This document shows, one piece after another, positions 34,568 to 43,548 of a stretch of 64,000 bases of DNA. A program made the translations under genes and the position numbers. The stretch lies in NCBI RefSeq assembly GCF_020042665.1, contig NZ_CP083376.1, forward strand, positions 1,276,001-1,340,000, given 5' to 3'. The notes beneath the pieces are model-generated. The model was given only the letters and a program-made list of their open reading frames with translations. It did no database searches and was not told the origin of the DNA. The first letter of the stretch is position 1. The number at the start of each line of letters is the position of its first letter. The stretch is from Pseudoxanthomonas sp. X-1. Its GTDB lineage: Bacteria > Pseudomonadota > Gammaproteobacteria > Xanthomonadales > Xanthomonadaceae.

Positions 34568-36289
34568 ATGAGCAAGCGCGTTGCAGAGATCGTCGTCGAA
34601 ACCCTCGAAGCGGCGGGCGTGCGGCATTGCTACGGCATCGTCGGCGACACCCTCAACCACGTCACCGACGCCATCCACCGCAGTTCGATCCAGTGGGTGC
34701 ACATGCGCCACGAGGAAGCGGGCGCGTTCGCCGCGGGGGCCGACTCGCTGATCAGCGGCCAGCTGACCGCCTGTGCGGGCTCGTGCGGGCCAGGCAGCCT
34801 GCACTTCATCAACGGCGTGTTCGAGAGCAACCGCAACCGCGCGCCGATGGTGCTGATCGCCAGCCAGATCGTCACGCCCGAGCTGGGCATGGAGTTCCCG
34901 CAGGAGGTGGACTTCAAGGCGGTCTACGGCAGCTGCAGCGTGTTCTGCGAACAGGTCCACAGCCCCGAGCAGGCACGGCGCGTGGTCGCGCTGGCCTGCC
35001 AGGCGGCGATCAGCCGGCGCGGCGTGGCGGTGGTGATCCTGCCGGCCGACATCAGCCAGGCGCAGGTCAAGCACGACCTGCCGTTCGCCGTGCATCGCAC
35101 CGCGCCGGTGCTGCGGCCCAACGAGGGCGAACTGCAGCGCATGGCCGAACTGCTCAATCGCGGCACCAAGATCGGCATCTACGCCGGCGCCGGCTGCGAG
35201 GGCGCGCACGATGCCCTGGTGGCGCTGGGCGCGCGGCTCAAGGCGCCGATCGCGCACACCTCGCGGGCCAAGGACTTCGTCGAGTACGACAACCCCTACA
35301 ACATGGGCATGACCGGCATCTTCGGCATCGAGTCCGGTTACCACACGCTGATGGCCTGCGACACGCTGCTGCTGCTCGGCGCGGACTTCGCATGGGGCCA
35401 GTTCTATCCGGCCAAGGCCACCATCGTGCAGGTGGACCGGGACGGCAGCCATCTGGGCCGGCGCCACCCGGTCGACCTGGGCTTGGTCGGCGACATCGGC
35501 CCCACCCTGGAGGCGCTGCTGCCGTTGCTGGACCCGCGCGAGGACAGCGGCTTCCTGGACGAGTGCATCGCGCACCGCGACAAGGCCATGGCCAAGCGCG
35601 CTGAGGAGGAGCAGCCGGGCGAGGGCGAGCTCATCCATCCCCAGCACCTGACCGCGCTGCTGGACCGCTACGCCGACGACGATGCGCTGTTCACCGCCGA
35701 CGGCGGCTCGCCGATGGTGTGGGTGCTGCGCCACATCCGCGTCAACGGCCGCCGCCGCACGCTGCCCAGCCTGCTGCACGGCACGATGGCCAATGCCATG
35801 CCGCAGGCGCTGGGCCTGCAGAAGGCTTTCCCGCAGCGGCAGGTGATCTCGCTGTCCGGCGATGGCGGGATCGCGATGCTGCTGGGTGATCTGCTCACCG
35901 CCATCCAGGAAGACCTGCCGATCAAGGTCGTGGTCTACAACAACAGCTCGCTCAACTTCGTCGAGCTGGAACAGAAGGTCGAAGGCCTGCTGGACAACTA
36001 CACCGACCTGAAGAACCCGGACTTCGGCCGCCTGGCGGAGGTGATCGGCTATTACGGCCGCACCGTGACCCGCAGCGCCGACCTGGAGCAGGCGGTACGC
36101 GACTTCCTGGCCCATCCCGGTCCGGCGCTGCTGGACGTGCACACCAGCCCGACCGAACTGGTCATGCCGCCGCAGATCGAGGCCGGGCAGGTCGCCGGCA
36201 CCGCGCTGTACGCGGCCAAGGCCGTGCTCAGCGGCCGCCTGGGCGACGTCAAGGAACTGCTGACCACCAACTTCCTCAACAAGAAGTAG
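34568..36289 (+). CDS. poxB: Pyruvate dehydrogenase (quinone)-type thiamine diphosphate enzyme
   Basis: This 573-residue ThDP/FAD enzyme resembles PoxB, which oxidises pyruvate to acetate and CO2 and passes electrons to ubiquinone at the inner membrane. The N-terminal PYR domain has the catalytic Glu in RHEEAGAFAA (Glu50). The central FAD-type domain has KIGIYAGAGCEGA. The C-terminal PP domain has the ThDP motif SGDGGIAMLLGDLLTAI ending in VVYNN. The length equals E. coli PoxB (572). ATG 34568 follows AAGG nine bases upstream. Related ThDP oxidases exist, so the substrate is likely rather than certain. It is a single gene, after a 730-bp gap with a repeat. Confidence 0.85.
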   Translation: MSKRVAEIVVETLEAAGVRHCYGIVGDTLNHVTDAIHRSSIQWVHMRHEEAGAFAAGADSLISGQLTACAGSCGPGSLHFINGVFESNRNRAPMVLIASQIVTPELGMEFPQEVDFKAVYGSCSVFCEQVHSPEQARRVVALACQAAISRRGVAVVILPADISQAQVKHDLPFAVHRTAPVLRPNEGELQRMAELLNRGTKIGIYAGAGCEGAHDALVALGARLKAPIAHTSRAKDFVEYDNPYNMGMTGIFGIESGYHTLMACDTLLLLGADFAWGQFYPAKATIVQVDRDGSHLGRRHPVDLGLVGDIGPTLEALLPLLDPREDSGFLDECIAHRDKAMAKRAEEEQPGEGELIHPQHLTALLDRYADDDALFTADGGSPMVWVLRHIRVNGRRRTLPSLLHGTMANAMPQALGLQKAFPQRQVISLSGDGGIAMLLGDLLTAIQEDLPIKVVVYNNSSLNFVELEQKVEGLLDNYTDLKNPDFGRLAEVIGYYGRTVTRSADLEQAVRDFLAHPGPALLDVHTSPTELVMPPQIEAGQVAGTALYAAKAVLSGRLGDVKELLTTNFLNKK

Positions 36290-36307
36290 GCGCGCGGCGA
36301 CCGCTTT

Positions 36308-36357
36308 GCGGGTTGGGTGGTCTGGTGGTTGGTTGGGTGGTTTGGGGTTTGGGTGGG
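36308..36357 (+). other. G/T-only tract downstream of poxB
   Basis: About fifty bases made almost only of G and T (GGGTTGGGTGG...TGGGG...TGGG) run directly into the family B repeat. At least four runs of three or more G could allow G-quadruplex folding in the poxB transcript or the top DNA strand. Composition is unlike anything else in the window. Confidence 0.6.
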
Positions 36358-36418
36358 AGCCGCCATGGCGGCGATGAGGCTGTACCGGTAAAGCCCTTGC
36401 CGCCATGGCGGCTCCCAC
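36353..36418. repeat. Paired inverted repeat, family B, copy 2
   Basis: GTGGGAGCCGCCATGGCGGC plus GATGAGGC (36353-36380) faces GCCCTTGCCGCCATGGCGGC plus TCCCAC (36393-36418). Units and orientation match the pair at 17675-17769, with a shorter linker. Long perfect arms would fold into a strong hairpin in poxB mRNA. Confidence 0.8.
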
Positions 36419-36514
36419 AGGAGGCTGGCGCAGGACGCTTTGTGCATGGCATCGCGCTGTCAGGGTGGCGTGGGCGTCGTACCATCGCGCGGTCCCCACG
36501 CCTGGCCCTCCCGC

Positions 36515-38107
36515 ATGTCCTCATCCGCTTCGCCGGCGCTGGTGCGCCCGCGCTGGTTCGTCGCCGGCGATCTCAACGGCTTCTTCGGCCTGGTGGTCGA
36601 CAACCTGTCGATCCTGGGCTTCATCGCGATGGCGCTGGTCGGGATCTACCAGTTCCCGGCCGAGGTGGTGTTCGGGCGCATGTTTCCCGGCACCGCCTTC
36701 GGCGTACTGGTCGGCAACCTGGCCTATACGGTGATGGCGCGGCGGCTGGCGCGGCGCAGCGGGCGCGAGGACGTCACCGCCATGCCGCTGGGCCTGGATG
36801 CGCCGACCAGCATCGGCATGGCGCTGCTGGTGCTGGGCCCGTCCTTCGTCGGCTTCAAGGCCGGCGGCATGGCGCCGGAGGCGGCGGCCATCGCCACCTG
36901 GCAGCTGGGCATGGGGGCGCTGGTGGTGATGGGGCTGTTCAAGCTGGTGCTGTCCTTCTTCGGCGAGGCGGTCACGCGCGCGCTGCCGCGCGCGGCGCTG
37001 CTGGGGTCGATCGCCGGCATCGCGCTGGTGCTGATGGGCCTGCTGCCGCTGCTGGAAACGCTCAAGTCGCCGGTGGTCGGCCTGCTCACGCTGGGGCTGC
37101 TGCTGTACGTGCTGATCGCCAAGGGACGTCTGCCGATCCGGATGCCGGGCGTGCTGCTGGCCTTTGTCGTCGGCACGGTGCTGTATTACGCGCTCGGCCT
37201 GGCGGGGCTGGGGGCGCCGGGCTTCGCGCTGCCGGCGCTGGTGGCCCCGCATGTCGCGCTGCCGTGGCCGTCGCTGGGCTTCGTGCAGGGACTCTCGTAT
37301 GCCGTGCCGTACCTGCCGCTGCTGCTGCCGTTCGGCCTGCTGATGGTGGTCGGCGGCATCAACGTGTCCGAGAGCGCGCGCGCGGCCGGCGACGACTACC
37401 GCACCCGCGACATCCTGCTGGTCGAGGCCATCGCCACGCTGGTGGCCGGCGTGTGCGGCGGTGTGGCGCAGACCACGCCCTACATCGGCCAGCCGGCGTA
37501 CAAGCACATGGGCGCGCGCAGCGGCTACACGCTGCTCACCGGGCTGTTCATCGGCATCGGCGGCATGCTGGGCATCGTCTCGATGCTGGTGCAGTGGCTG
37601 CCGCTGGCGGTGCTCTCGCCGATCATCGTCTACGTGGCCATCGACATCACCACCCAGGCCTTCCAGGCCACGCCGCAGAAGCATGCCGGCGCGATGGTGC
37701 TGGGCTTCCTGCCGTCGGTGGCCTATCTGTTGCTGATCAAGGCGCACGGCTGGATCGCACCGGACGCCTTCGCCGCCATGGCCAGCACCCTCGATGGCCA
37801 TGGCCTGCCGGAGATGGCGGTGATCGCGGTGCTGGGCAACGGCTTCATCATCACCGCGATGCTGTGGACCGGCGCGGTGGTGGCGATGATCGACGGCGTG
37901 CTGCGGCGCGCGGCGGCGTTCTGGCTGGTGGCGGCGGTGTTCACGCTGTTCGGCGTGATCCATTCGGTGATTCCCAGCGGCGGGATCTACTTCCCCTGGC
38001 AGCTTCAGGGCCTGGCCGCGACGATCTGCTGGCAGTTCACCGGCGCCTATCTGGCGCTGGCGGTCCTGATGGCGCTGCTGGCGCTGCAGAAGCAGCCCGC
38101 GCGCTGA
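36515..38107 (+). CDS. Xanthine/uracil permease-like (NCS2/AzgA-type) membrane transporter
   Basis: This 530-residue protein has about 12 or more hydrophobic segments. It shows family-like blocks: GDLNGFFGLVVDNLSILGF, VTAMPLGLDAPTSIGMALLVLGP, and a mid-protein FGLLMVVGGINVSESARAAGDDY. AQTTPYIGQPAYKHMGARSGYTLLTGLF follows, resembling the substrate-domain half-helices of NCS2 permeases. The substrate could be a purine or another anion; SulP-type carriers share the fold, so the family call is moderate. ATG 36515 begins the conserved part. An alpha/beta hydrolase gene follows at 78 bp. Confidence 0.7.
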   Translation: MSSSASPALVRPRWFVAGDLNGFFGLVVDNLSILGFIAMALVGIYQFPAEVVFGRMFPGTAFGVLVGNLAYTVMARRLARRSGREDVTAMPLGLDAPTSIGMALLVLGPSFVGFKAGGMAPEAAAIATWQLGMGALVVMGLFKLVLSFFGEAVTRALPRAALLGSIAGIALVLMGLLPLLETLKSPVVGLLTLGLLLYVLIAKGRLPIRMPGVLLAFVVGTVLYYALGLAGLGAPGFALPALVAPHVALPWPSLGFVQGLSYAVPYLPLLLPFGLLMVVGGINVSESARAAGDDYRTRDILLVEAIATLVAGVCGGVAQTTPYIGQPAYKHMGARSGYTLLTGLFIGIGGMLGIVSMLVQWLPLAVLSPIIVYVAIDITTQAFQATPQKHAGAMVLGFLPSVAYLLLIKAHGWIAPDAFAAMASTLDGHGLPEMAVIAVLGNGFIITAMLWTGAVVAMIDGVLRRAAAFWLVAAVFTLFGVIHSVIPSGGIYFPWQLQGLAATICWQFTGAYLALAVLMALLALQKQPAR

Positions 38108-38185
38108 CCCGCAGGCGCACGGCGGCGCTTGACCTGCTTCCGCTGCGCCTTCGACCATCGCCGCTTCCCCCACCGCGAGATCCCG

Positions 38186-39130
38186 ATGATGCCCGCTCCC
38201 CTGATGGCCCGCCGCCTGCGCAGCGTGGTCGTGGTCGTCCTGCTGTGCCTGGCCACCGTCGCGAACGCGCAGGCCAGGTCGCCCGAACCGGCGCCCTGGT
38301 GGACCGGCCTGCCGCCCATGAAGAGCACCACGGTCTATGGCCAGACCCTCCGTTACTACGACGTGGGCAGCGGCCCGACCCTGGTGCTGCTGCACGGGCT
38401 GGGCAGCAACGCCGGCTTCGACTGGGGCGCGGTGATCCCCGAACTGGCCAAGCACTACCGCGTGCTGGCGCCGGACCAACTCGGCTTCGGCCAGTCCGCC
38501 AAGCCGACGATCGCCTACGGGGTGACCACCTGGGTGGACATGCTGGGCGGGTTCCTGCGCGACCGCGACGTGCGGGAATTTTCCCTGGCCGGCGAATCGC
38601 TGGGCGGCTGGATCGCCGGCCTCTACACCGTGCGCGCCGGTGAGGCCGGCCTGCCCCTGCCTTCGCGCCTGATCCTGGTCGACGCCGGCGGCCATCCCTC
38701 GATGAAGCCCGTCCCGGGCAAGTCCGGCGGGCCGGCGTCATGGCCGCCGCTGTCCATCGCCGGCACGCGCGAGGGCCTGGCGCGCTTCGTCTTCCACGAC
38801 CCGGCCAAGGTCACCGCGCAGATCGCCGAGCGGGCCTTCGCCATGCGCCTGGCCGAGGGCAGCCAGTACACCCAGGACAGCTTCCGCCAGGGCCTGGGCG
38901 CCGATGACAGCGTGTTCCTCGACCAGGCCGCGCTGGCGCGGCTCGACCTGCCGGTGCTGGTGGTCTGGGGTGCGCAGGATCGGCTGGTGCCTCCGGCCAA
39001 CGGCAAGGACTTCGCCGCCTGGATTCCGCATGCGCGCCTGGTGGCGATCGATCAGGCCGGCCACGCGCCGGCGGTCGAACAGCCGCAGCGCTTCCTCGAG
39101 GCGGCGTTGCCGTTCCTGCAGGGGCGTTGA
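38186..39130 (+). CDS. Exported alpha/beta hydrolase
   Basis: This 314-residue protein has a signal peptide (VVVVVLLCLATVANAQA, cut near residue 30), so it should be periplasmic. The catalytic triad is visible: nucleophile Ser in LAGESLGGWIAGLY, Asp in VWGAQDRLVPP, and His in DQAGHAPAVEQP. The oxyanion-hole motif is LLHGLGSNAG. The type resembles lipase, epoxide-hydrolase and C-C hydrolase relatives; the substrate is unknown. ATG 38186 and 38189 are adjacent. It lies directly downstream of the permease gene and may be co-transcribed. Confidence 0.85.
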   Translation: MMPAPLMARRLRSVVVVVLLCLATVANAQARSPEPAPWWTGLPPMKSTTVYGQTLRYYDVGSGPTLVLLHGLGSNAGFDWGAVIPELAKHYRVLAPDQLGFGQSAKPTIAYGVTTWVDMLGGFLRDRDVREFSLAGESLGGWIAGLYTVRAGEAGLPLPSRLILVDAGGHPSMKPVPGKSGGPASWPPLSIAGTREGLARFVFHDPAKVTAQIAERAFAMRLAEGSQYTQDSFRQGLGADDSVFLDQAALARLDLPVLVVWGAQDRLVPPANGKDFAAWIPHARLVAIDQAGHAPAVEQPQRFLEAALPFLQGR

Positions 39131-39286
39131 GCTTCCAAAAGACGGGGGCTGGCGCGGGACGCATGGTCCGTGCCGGCCATCTCCACTTCCGGCAAGGGCA
39201 GGCTTACACTTCGACCGCTACGGCAGCCGCCGCCACCGTAGCGCCCCGGGAGAGGACTGGCGGCCGTCTTCATTGCGGGATCAGCG

Positions 39287-40618
39287 ATGTTGAAGCGACT
39301 TGCGTTGGGTGTGCTGGGACTGCTGGTTCTGGCGGTGGTCGGCCTGTGGCTGCTGGCCTGGCGACCTTCCATCGATCCCATCGCGCCGCCGGCCGCGGCC
39401 AGCTTCCCCGCGGAGCTGGTGCAGCGCGGCCAGGTCCTGGCCGGCGCCGGCTACTGCGCCACCTGCCATACCGCCAAGGGTGGCGCGCCCTACGCGGGCA
39501 ACTATCCGATGGAGACCGCGTTCGGCACGCTGTACGCCAGCAACATCACGCCCGATCCGGACACCGGCATCGGGCGCTGGTCGCAGGAGGCCTTCGTGCG
39601 GGCCATGCGTCAGGGCGTGGCACGGGATGGCACGCAGCTGTTCCCGGCCTTCCCCTATCAGCATTTCGAGTTGGTCAGCGACGAGGACCTGCATGCGCTG
39701 TATGCCTTCCTGATGACCCGGCCGGCCGTGCATCAGGAGAAGCGCGAGAACGAACTGCCGTTCCCGTTGAACTGGCGCGCGCTGCAGGCCGGATGGAAGC
39801 TGCTGTTCTTCCGCCACGGCCAGTACGGCCCGCTCACCGGCAAGGATGCGCAGTGGAATCGCGGCGCCTATCTGGCCGAGGGCCTGGCGCATTGCTCGGC
39901 CTGCCACAGCCCGCGCAACGTGCTGGGTGCGGAGAAGACCGGCGCTGCGCGCTACGACGGCGCGCGCATCGACGGCTGGTACGCACCGCCGCTCAACGCG
40001 ACCAACCACGCGCCGGTGCCCTGGACGCAGGACGAGCTGTACGCCTACCTGCGCACCGGCGCCACCGCGCTGCACGGCAGCGCCGCCGGGCCGATGTCGC
40101 CGGTCGTGCATCAAGGCCTGTCGGCGCTGTCGGACGAGGACGTGCAGGCCATCGCCGCCTACTACGCCGAGCATTTCGGCACCCGGGGCCAGACGGCCGC
40201 GCCGTCCGCGGACGTGCTGGCGAAGGCCATGGCCGGCGACGCGCTCAGCCCGGCGCACCAGCTGGACCAGGCCGCCAACCTGTACAACGCCGCCTGCGCC
40301 TCGTGTCATTACAACATCGCGCCGCATCCGCAGCTGGCACGCCCCGAGCTGGGCCTCAACAACGCGTTCACCGCCGACGAGCCCGACACCCTGATCCAGG
40401 TGCTGCTGCACGGCATCGGCACGCAGGAGGGGCAGGCCGGCGTGCTGATGCCCGGCTTCGCGCACAGCTTCAGCGATACGCAGATCGTCGCGCTGGCGGC
40501 GTGGCTGCGCCGCACCCGCACGGACCGCCCGCCCTGGCCGGACCTGGAGCAGCGCGTCGCCGAACTGCACGCCCAGATACGCCCCGGCCCGCAGGCCGGC
40601 ACCACCGGAGGCCAGTGA
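39287..40618 (+). CDS. Triheme membrane cytochrome c, dehydrogenase electron-transfer subunit
   Basis: This 443-residue protein has an N-terminal membrane anchor (about residues 5-24) and three c-type heme sites in the periplasm: CATCH (about 58), CSACH (about 205) and CASCH (about 344). It is built like the cytochrome subunit of quinohemoprotein alcohol dehydrogenases and molybdenum aldehyde dehydrogenases, and passes electrons to ubiquinone or a terminal oxidase. It is the first gene of a packed operon, with 1 bp to the 2Fe-2S gene. That order fits a membrane-bound aldehyde or N-heterocycle oxidoreductase. Confidence 0.9.
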   Translation: MLKRLALGVLGLLVLAVVGLWLLAWRPSIDPIAPPAAASFPAELVQRGQVLAGAGYCATCHTAKGGAPYAGNYPMETAFGTLYASNITPDPDTGIGRWSQEAFVRAMRQGVARDGTQLFPAFPYQHFELVSDEDLHALYAFLMTRPAVHQEKRENELPFPLNWRALQAGWKLLFFRHGQYGPLTGKDAQWNRGAYLAEGLAHCSACHSPRNVLGAEKTGAARYDGARIDGWYAPPLNATNHAPVPWTQDELYAYLRTGATALHGSAAGPMSPVVHQGLSALSDEDVQAIAAYYAEHFGTRGQTAAPSADVLAKAMAGDALSPAHQLDQAANLYNAACASCHYNIAPHPQLARPELGLNNAFTADEPDTLIQVLLHGIGTQEGQAGVLMPGFAHSFSDTQIVALAAWLRRTRTDRPPWPDLEQRVAELHAQIRPGPQAGTTGGQ

Positions 40619-40619
40619 G

Positions 40620-41120
40620 ATGACCCAGCTCTTCGTCAACGGCGCGCCGGTCGAAGTGGATGCCCAGGACGACACCCCACTGCTGTGGGTGATCCGCGAC
40701 CAGCTGCACCTGACGGGTGCCAAGTTCGGCTGCGGCATCGGCATGTGCGGGGCCTGCACGGTGCACGTCAACGGCCGCGCCATCCGCTCGTGCATCACCC
40801 CGGTCGGCGCGGTCGCCGGACAGCAGGTGACCACCATCGAGGGCCTGTCACCGGACGGCCAGCACGTGCTGCAGCAGGCCTGGGTGGAGGCGCAGGCGCC
40901 ACAGTGCGGCTACTGCCAGCCCGGCCAGATCATGCAGGCCGCGACCCTGCTGGCCGACTTCCCCAATCCCACCGATGCGGAAATCAACGCGGTGATGGGC
41001 GGCAGCCTGTGCCGGTGCATGGCCTATGTGCGCATCCGCAAGGCGATCAAGCTGGCCGCCGGCCACATGCAGGCCGCGCCGGCCCAGACCGCTCCCGCCA
41101 GCGAGGCCGGCCATGAATGA
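40620..41120 (+). CDS. 2Fe-2S subunit of a molybdenum hydroxylase (isoquinoline 1-oxidoreductase alpha-like)
   Basis: This 166-residue protein carries two 2Fe-2S clusters. The plant-ferredoxin-like N-terminus has GCGIGMCGACTVHVNG and a further Cys in RSCITPVG. The all-helical C-terminal part has CGYCQPGQIMQA and LCRCMAY. It links the molybdenum centre of the next gene product to the cytochrome c of the previous one. It overlaps the following gene (ATG at 41113, stop at 41120), so the three are translationally coupled. The closest named relatives are IorA and AldG-type subunits. Confidence 0.92.
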   Translation: MTQLFVNGAPVEVDAQDDTPLLWVIRDQLHLTGAKFGCGIGMCGACTVHVNGRAIRSCITPVGAVAGQQVTTIEGLSPDGQHVLQQAWVEAQAPQCGYCQPGQIMQAATLLADFPNPTDAEINAVMGGSLCRCMAYVRIRKAIKLAAGHMQAAPAQTAPASEAGHE

Positions 41121-43410
41121 GATGACCCCGCCGCGCGGGCTGCGCCTGAGCCGCCGCGGCTTCCTGATCGGCGCGGCCGGCACCGGCTTTGTCATGGCCT
41201 TCGCGCGCGCCGCGGTGTTCCTGCCGGAGCAGGCGCAGCAGGTGGTCGCCGAAGGCGGCTACGACCCGGACCTGTGGTTCCACCTGGCGCCCGACGGCAC
41301 GGTGACGGTGAACGTGATCCGCGCCGAGATGGGGCAGCACGTCGGCACCGCGCTGGCCCGCATCCTGGCCGACGAGCTGGAGGCGGACTGGTCCAAGGTC
41401 CAGGTCAAGCACGTGGACAGCGATCCCAAGTGGGGCCTGATGGTCACCGGCGGCAGCTGGTCGGTGTGGCAGAGCTTTCCCCAGCTCAGCCAGGCCGGCG
41501 CGGCCGGGCGCATCGCCCTGATCGAGGAGGCGTCCAAGCTGCTGCATGTGCCCGTGGCGCAGCTGAGCGCGCGCAACAGCGTGGTCAGCGGCGGCGGGCG
41601 CTCGATCGGCTATGCCGAGATCGTCCAGCGTGGCGACCTGCGCCGCAGCTGGAGCGCGGAGGAACTCAAGGCCCTGCCGGTCAAGTCGCCGGACGAGCGG
41701 CGGCTGGTGGGCCTGGAGACCCAGGCCCTGGACATTCCCGGCAAGACCGACGGCAAGGGCGTGTACGGCATCGACGCGCGGATCGAGGGCATGGTCCATG
41801 CCGCGCCGGTCGTGCCGCCCACGCGTAACGGGTCCAAGGTCGTCTCGGTGGACGAGTCGGCCGCCAAGCAGCTCAAGGGCTACCAGGGCCACCTGGTCCT
41901 GGACGATCCCTCGGGCACGGTGCCGGGCTGGGTGCTGGCGCTGGCCGATTCCACCTGGGCCGCGTTCCAGGCCGCGGCGCTGCTGAAGGTGCAGTGGGCC
42001 AGCGACGACACCGCCAAGGTCTCCGAGAAAGACCTGCAGGCGCATGCCGTCGGCCTGATCGACGACGCCAAGGCCGGCGCGCGGGTCGTGGAAGGGCCGG
42101 TCGAGGACGCCTTCGCCAAGGCCGCGCGGACGGTCCAGGCCGACTACACCACCGCCAGCGTGCTGCATTTCCAGCTCGAACCGCTCAATGCCACGGCCCT
42201 GCTCAAGGACGGCGTGTGGGAGATCCACACCGGCAACCAGTGGCAGTCGCTGATCCTGCCCACCCTGGCCAAGGCGTTGGGCGTGGGCGAGGACAAGGTG
42301 GTCCTGCGCACGTATCTGCTCGGCGGCGGCTTCGGCCGTCGCCTCAACGGCGACTACGCGGTGCCCGCGGCGCTGGCGGCCAAGGCGCTGGGCAAGCCGG
42401 TCAAGCTGACCTTCGCCCGGCCCGACGATGCGCGCTTCGATTCGTTCCGCTCGCCCTCGCTGCAGCGCCTGCGCATGGGCTTCGACGCGCAGGGCAAGGT
42501 GCTGGCGATGCAGCACGACGCCTGCGCCGGCTGGCCCACCCAGGTCATGGCGCCGGCGCTGATGCCCAAGGCCAAGAACGGCGTGGCCTACGATCCCTTC
42601 GCCATCTCCGGGGCCGACCATTGGTACACGGTCGGCGCGCATCGGGTGCGGGCGATCTCCAACGATCTGGCCAACCGCGCCTTCCGCCCGGGCTGGCTGC
42701 GTTCGGTCGGGCCGGGTTGGACCAACTGGGCGCTGGAGAGCTTCATGGACGAGGCGGCGCACGCGCTGGGCAAGGACCCGCTGCAGTTCCGCCTGGAGCT
42801 GCTCGACGGCGCGGGCGACAACGCCGGCAGCGCGCCCAACGCGGTCGGCGGCGCCAACCGCCAGGCCGGCGTGCTGCATCGCCTGGCCGATCTGTGCGGC
42901 TGGGGACAGGCGCTGCCGGCCGACACCGCGCTCGGCCTGGCCACCTCGTTCGGCCAGGAGCGCGACATGCCCACCTGGGTCGCATGCGCGGCGCGGGTGC
43001 GCGTCGACCGCGCCAGCGGCGAGGTCAAGGTGGAGAAGCTGTGGGTGGTGACCGATTGCGGCACCGTGGTCCATCCGGACGGCGCGCTGGCGCAGACCGA
43101 GGGTGCGTGCCTGTGGGGCCTGAGCATGGCGCTGTACGAGGGCACCACCTTCGAGGGCGGCCAGGTGCGCGACCACAACCTCAACGCGTACACGCCGCTG
43201 CGCATGGCGGACGTGCCGGAGCTGCAGATCGAGTTCATCGCCAGCACGCAGGCCGCCGTCGGGCTGGGCGAGCCGGCCACCACGGTGGTGGCGCCGGCGA
43301 TCGGCAACGCCATCTTCCGTGCGGTCGGCGCGCGGGTGCGCCATCTGCCAATCACGCCGGCGCAGGTGCAAGCGGCGTTGCCGGCGGCCCAGGCCAAGGC
43401 GCCGGCCTGA
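41113..43410 (+). CDS. Molybdopterin-binding oxidoreductase large subunit (isoquinoline 1-oxidoreductase beta-like)
   Basis: This 765-residue protein starts with a Tat signal peptide (LSRRGFLIGAAGTGFVMAFA), so the folded cofactor-loaded enzyme is exported. It has the IorB-type domains of the xanthine-dehydrogenase family: MGQHVGTALARILADELEADW, LLGGGFGRRLNGDYAVPAALAAK, WLRSVGPGWTNWALESFMDE, and the C-terminal VGLGEPATTVVAPAIGNAIFRA with a Glu that fits the catalytic position. It should hydroxylate an aldehyde or N-heterocycle in the periplasm. The substrate cannot be told. Together with the two genes before it, it forms a complete three-subunit enzyme. Confidence 0.92.
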   Translation: MNEMTPPRGLRLSRRGFLIGAAGTGFVMAFARAAVFLPEQAQQVVAEGGYDPDLWFHLAPDGTVTVNVIRAEMGQHVGTALARILADELEADWSKVQVKHVDSDPKWGLMVTGGSWSVWQSFPQLSQAGAAGRIALIEEASKLLHVPVAQLSARNSVVSGGGRSIGYAEIVQRGDLRRSWSAEELKALPVKSPDERRLVGLETQALDIPGKTDGKGVYGIDARIEGMVHAAPVVPPTRNGSKVVSVDESAAKQLKGYQGHLVLDDPSGTVPGWVLALADSTWAAFQAAALLKVQWASDDTAKVSEKDLQAHAVGLIDDAKAGARVVEGPVEDAFAKAARTVQADYTTASVLHFQLEPLNATALLKDGVWEIHTGNQWQSLILPTLAKALGVGEDKVVLRTYLLGGGFGRRLNGDYAVPAALAAKALGKPVKLTFARPDDARFDSFRSPSLQRLRMGFDAQGKVLAMQHDACAGWPTQVMAPALMPKAKNGVAYDPFAISGADHWYTVGAHRVRAISNDLANRAFRPGWLRSVGPGWTNWALESFMDEAAHALGKDPLQFRLELLDGAGDNAGSAPNAVGGANRQAGVLHRLADLCGWGQALPADTALGLATSFGQERDMPTWVACAARVRVDRASGEVKVEKLWVVTDCGTVVHPDGALAQTEGACLWGLSMALYEGTTFEGGQVRDHNLNAYTPLRMADVPELQIEFIASTQAAVGLGEPATTVVAPAIGNAIFRAVGARVRHLPITPAQVQAALPAAQAKAPA

Positions 43411-43548
43411 CCTGGCGCCTGCCGCGGGGCGGGCCATCCCGCGAGGCCTGGACCTGACTCGTGGCCAAGCGGCAGATGCCGATGGGGAACCGCTTCCGCA
43501 GGCAGGCGGTCACACCGGTCACCCTTCGCAACAGAGGCGTCGTGCCTG

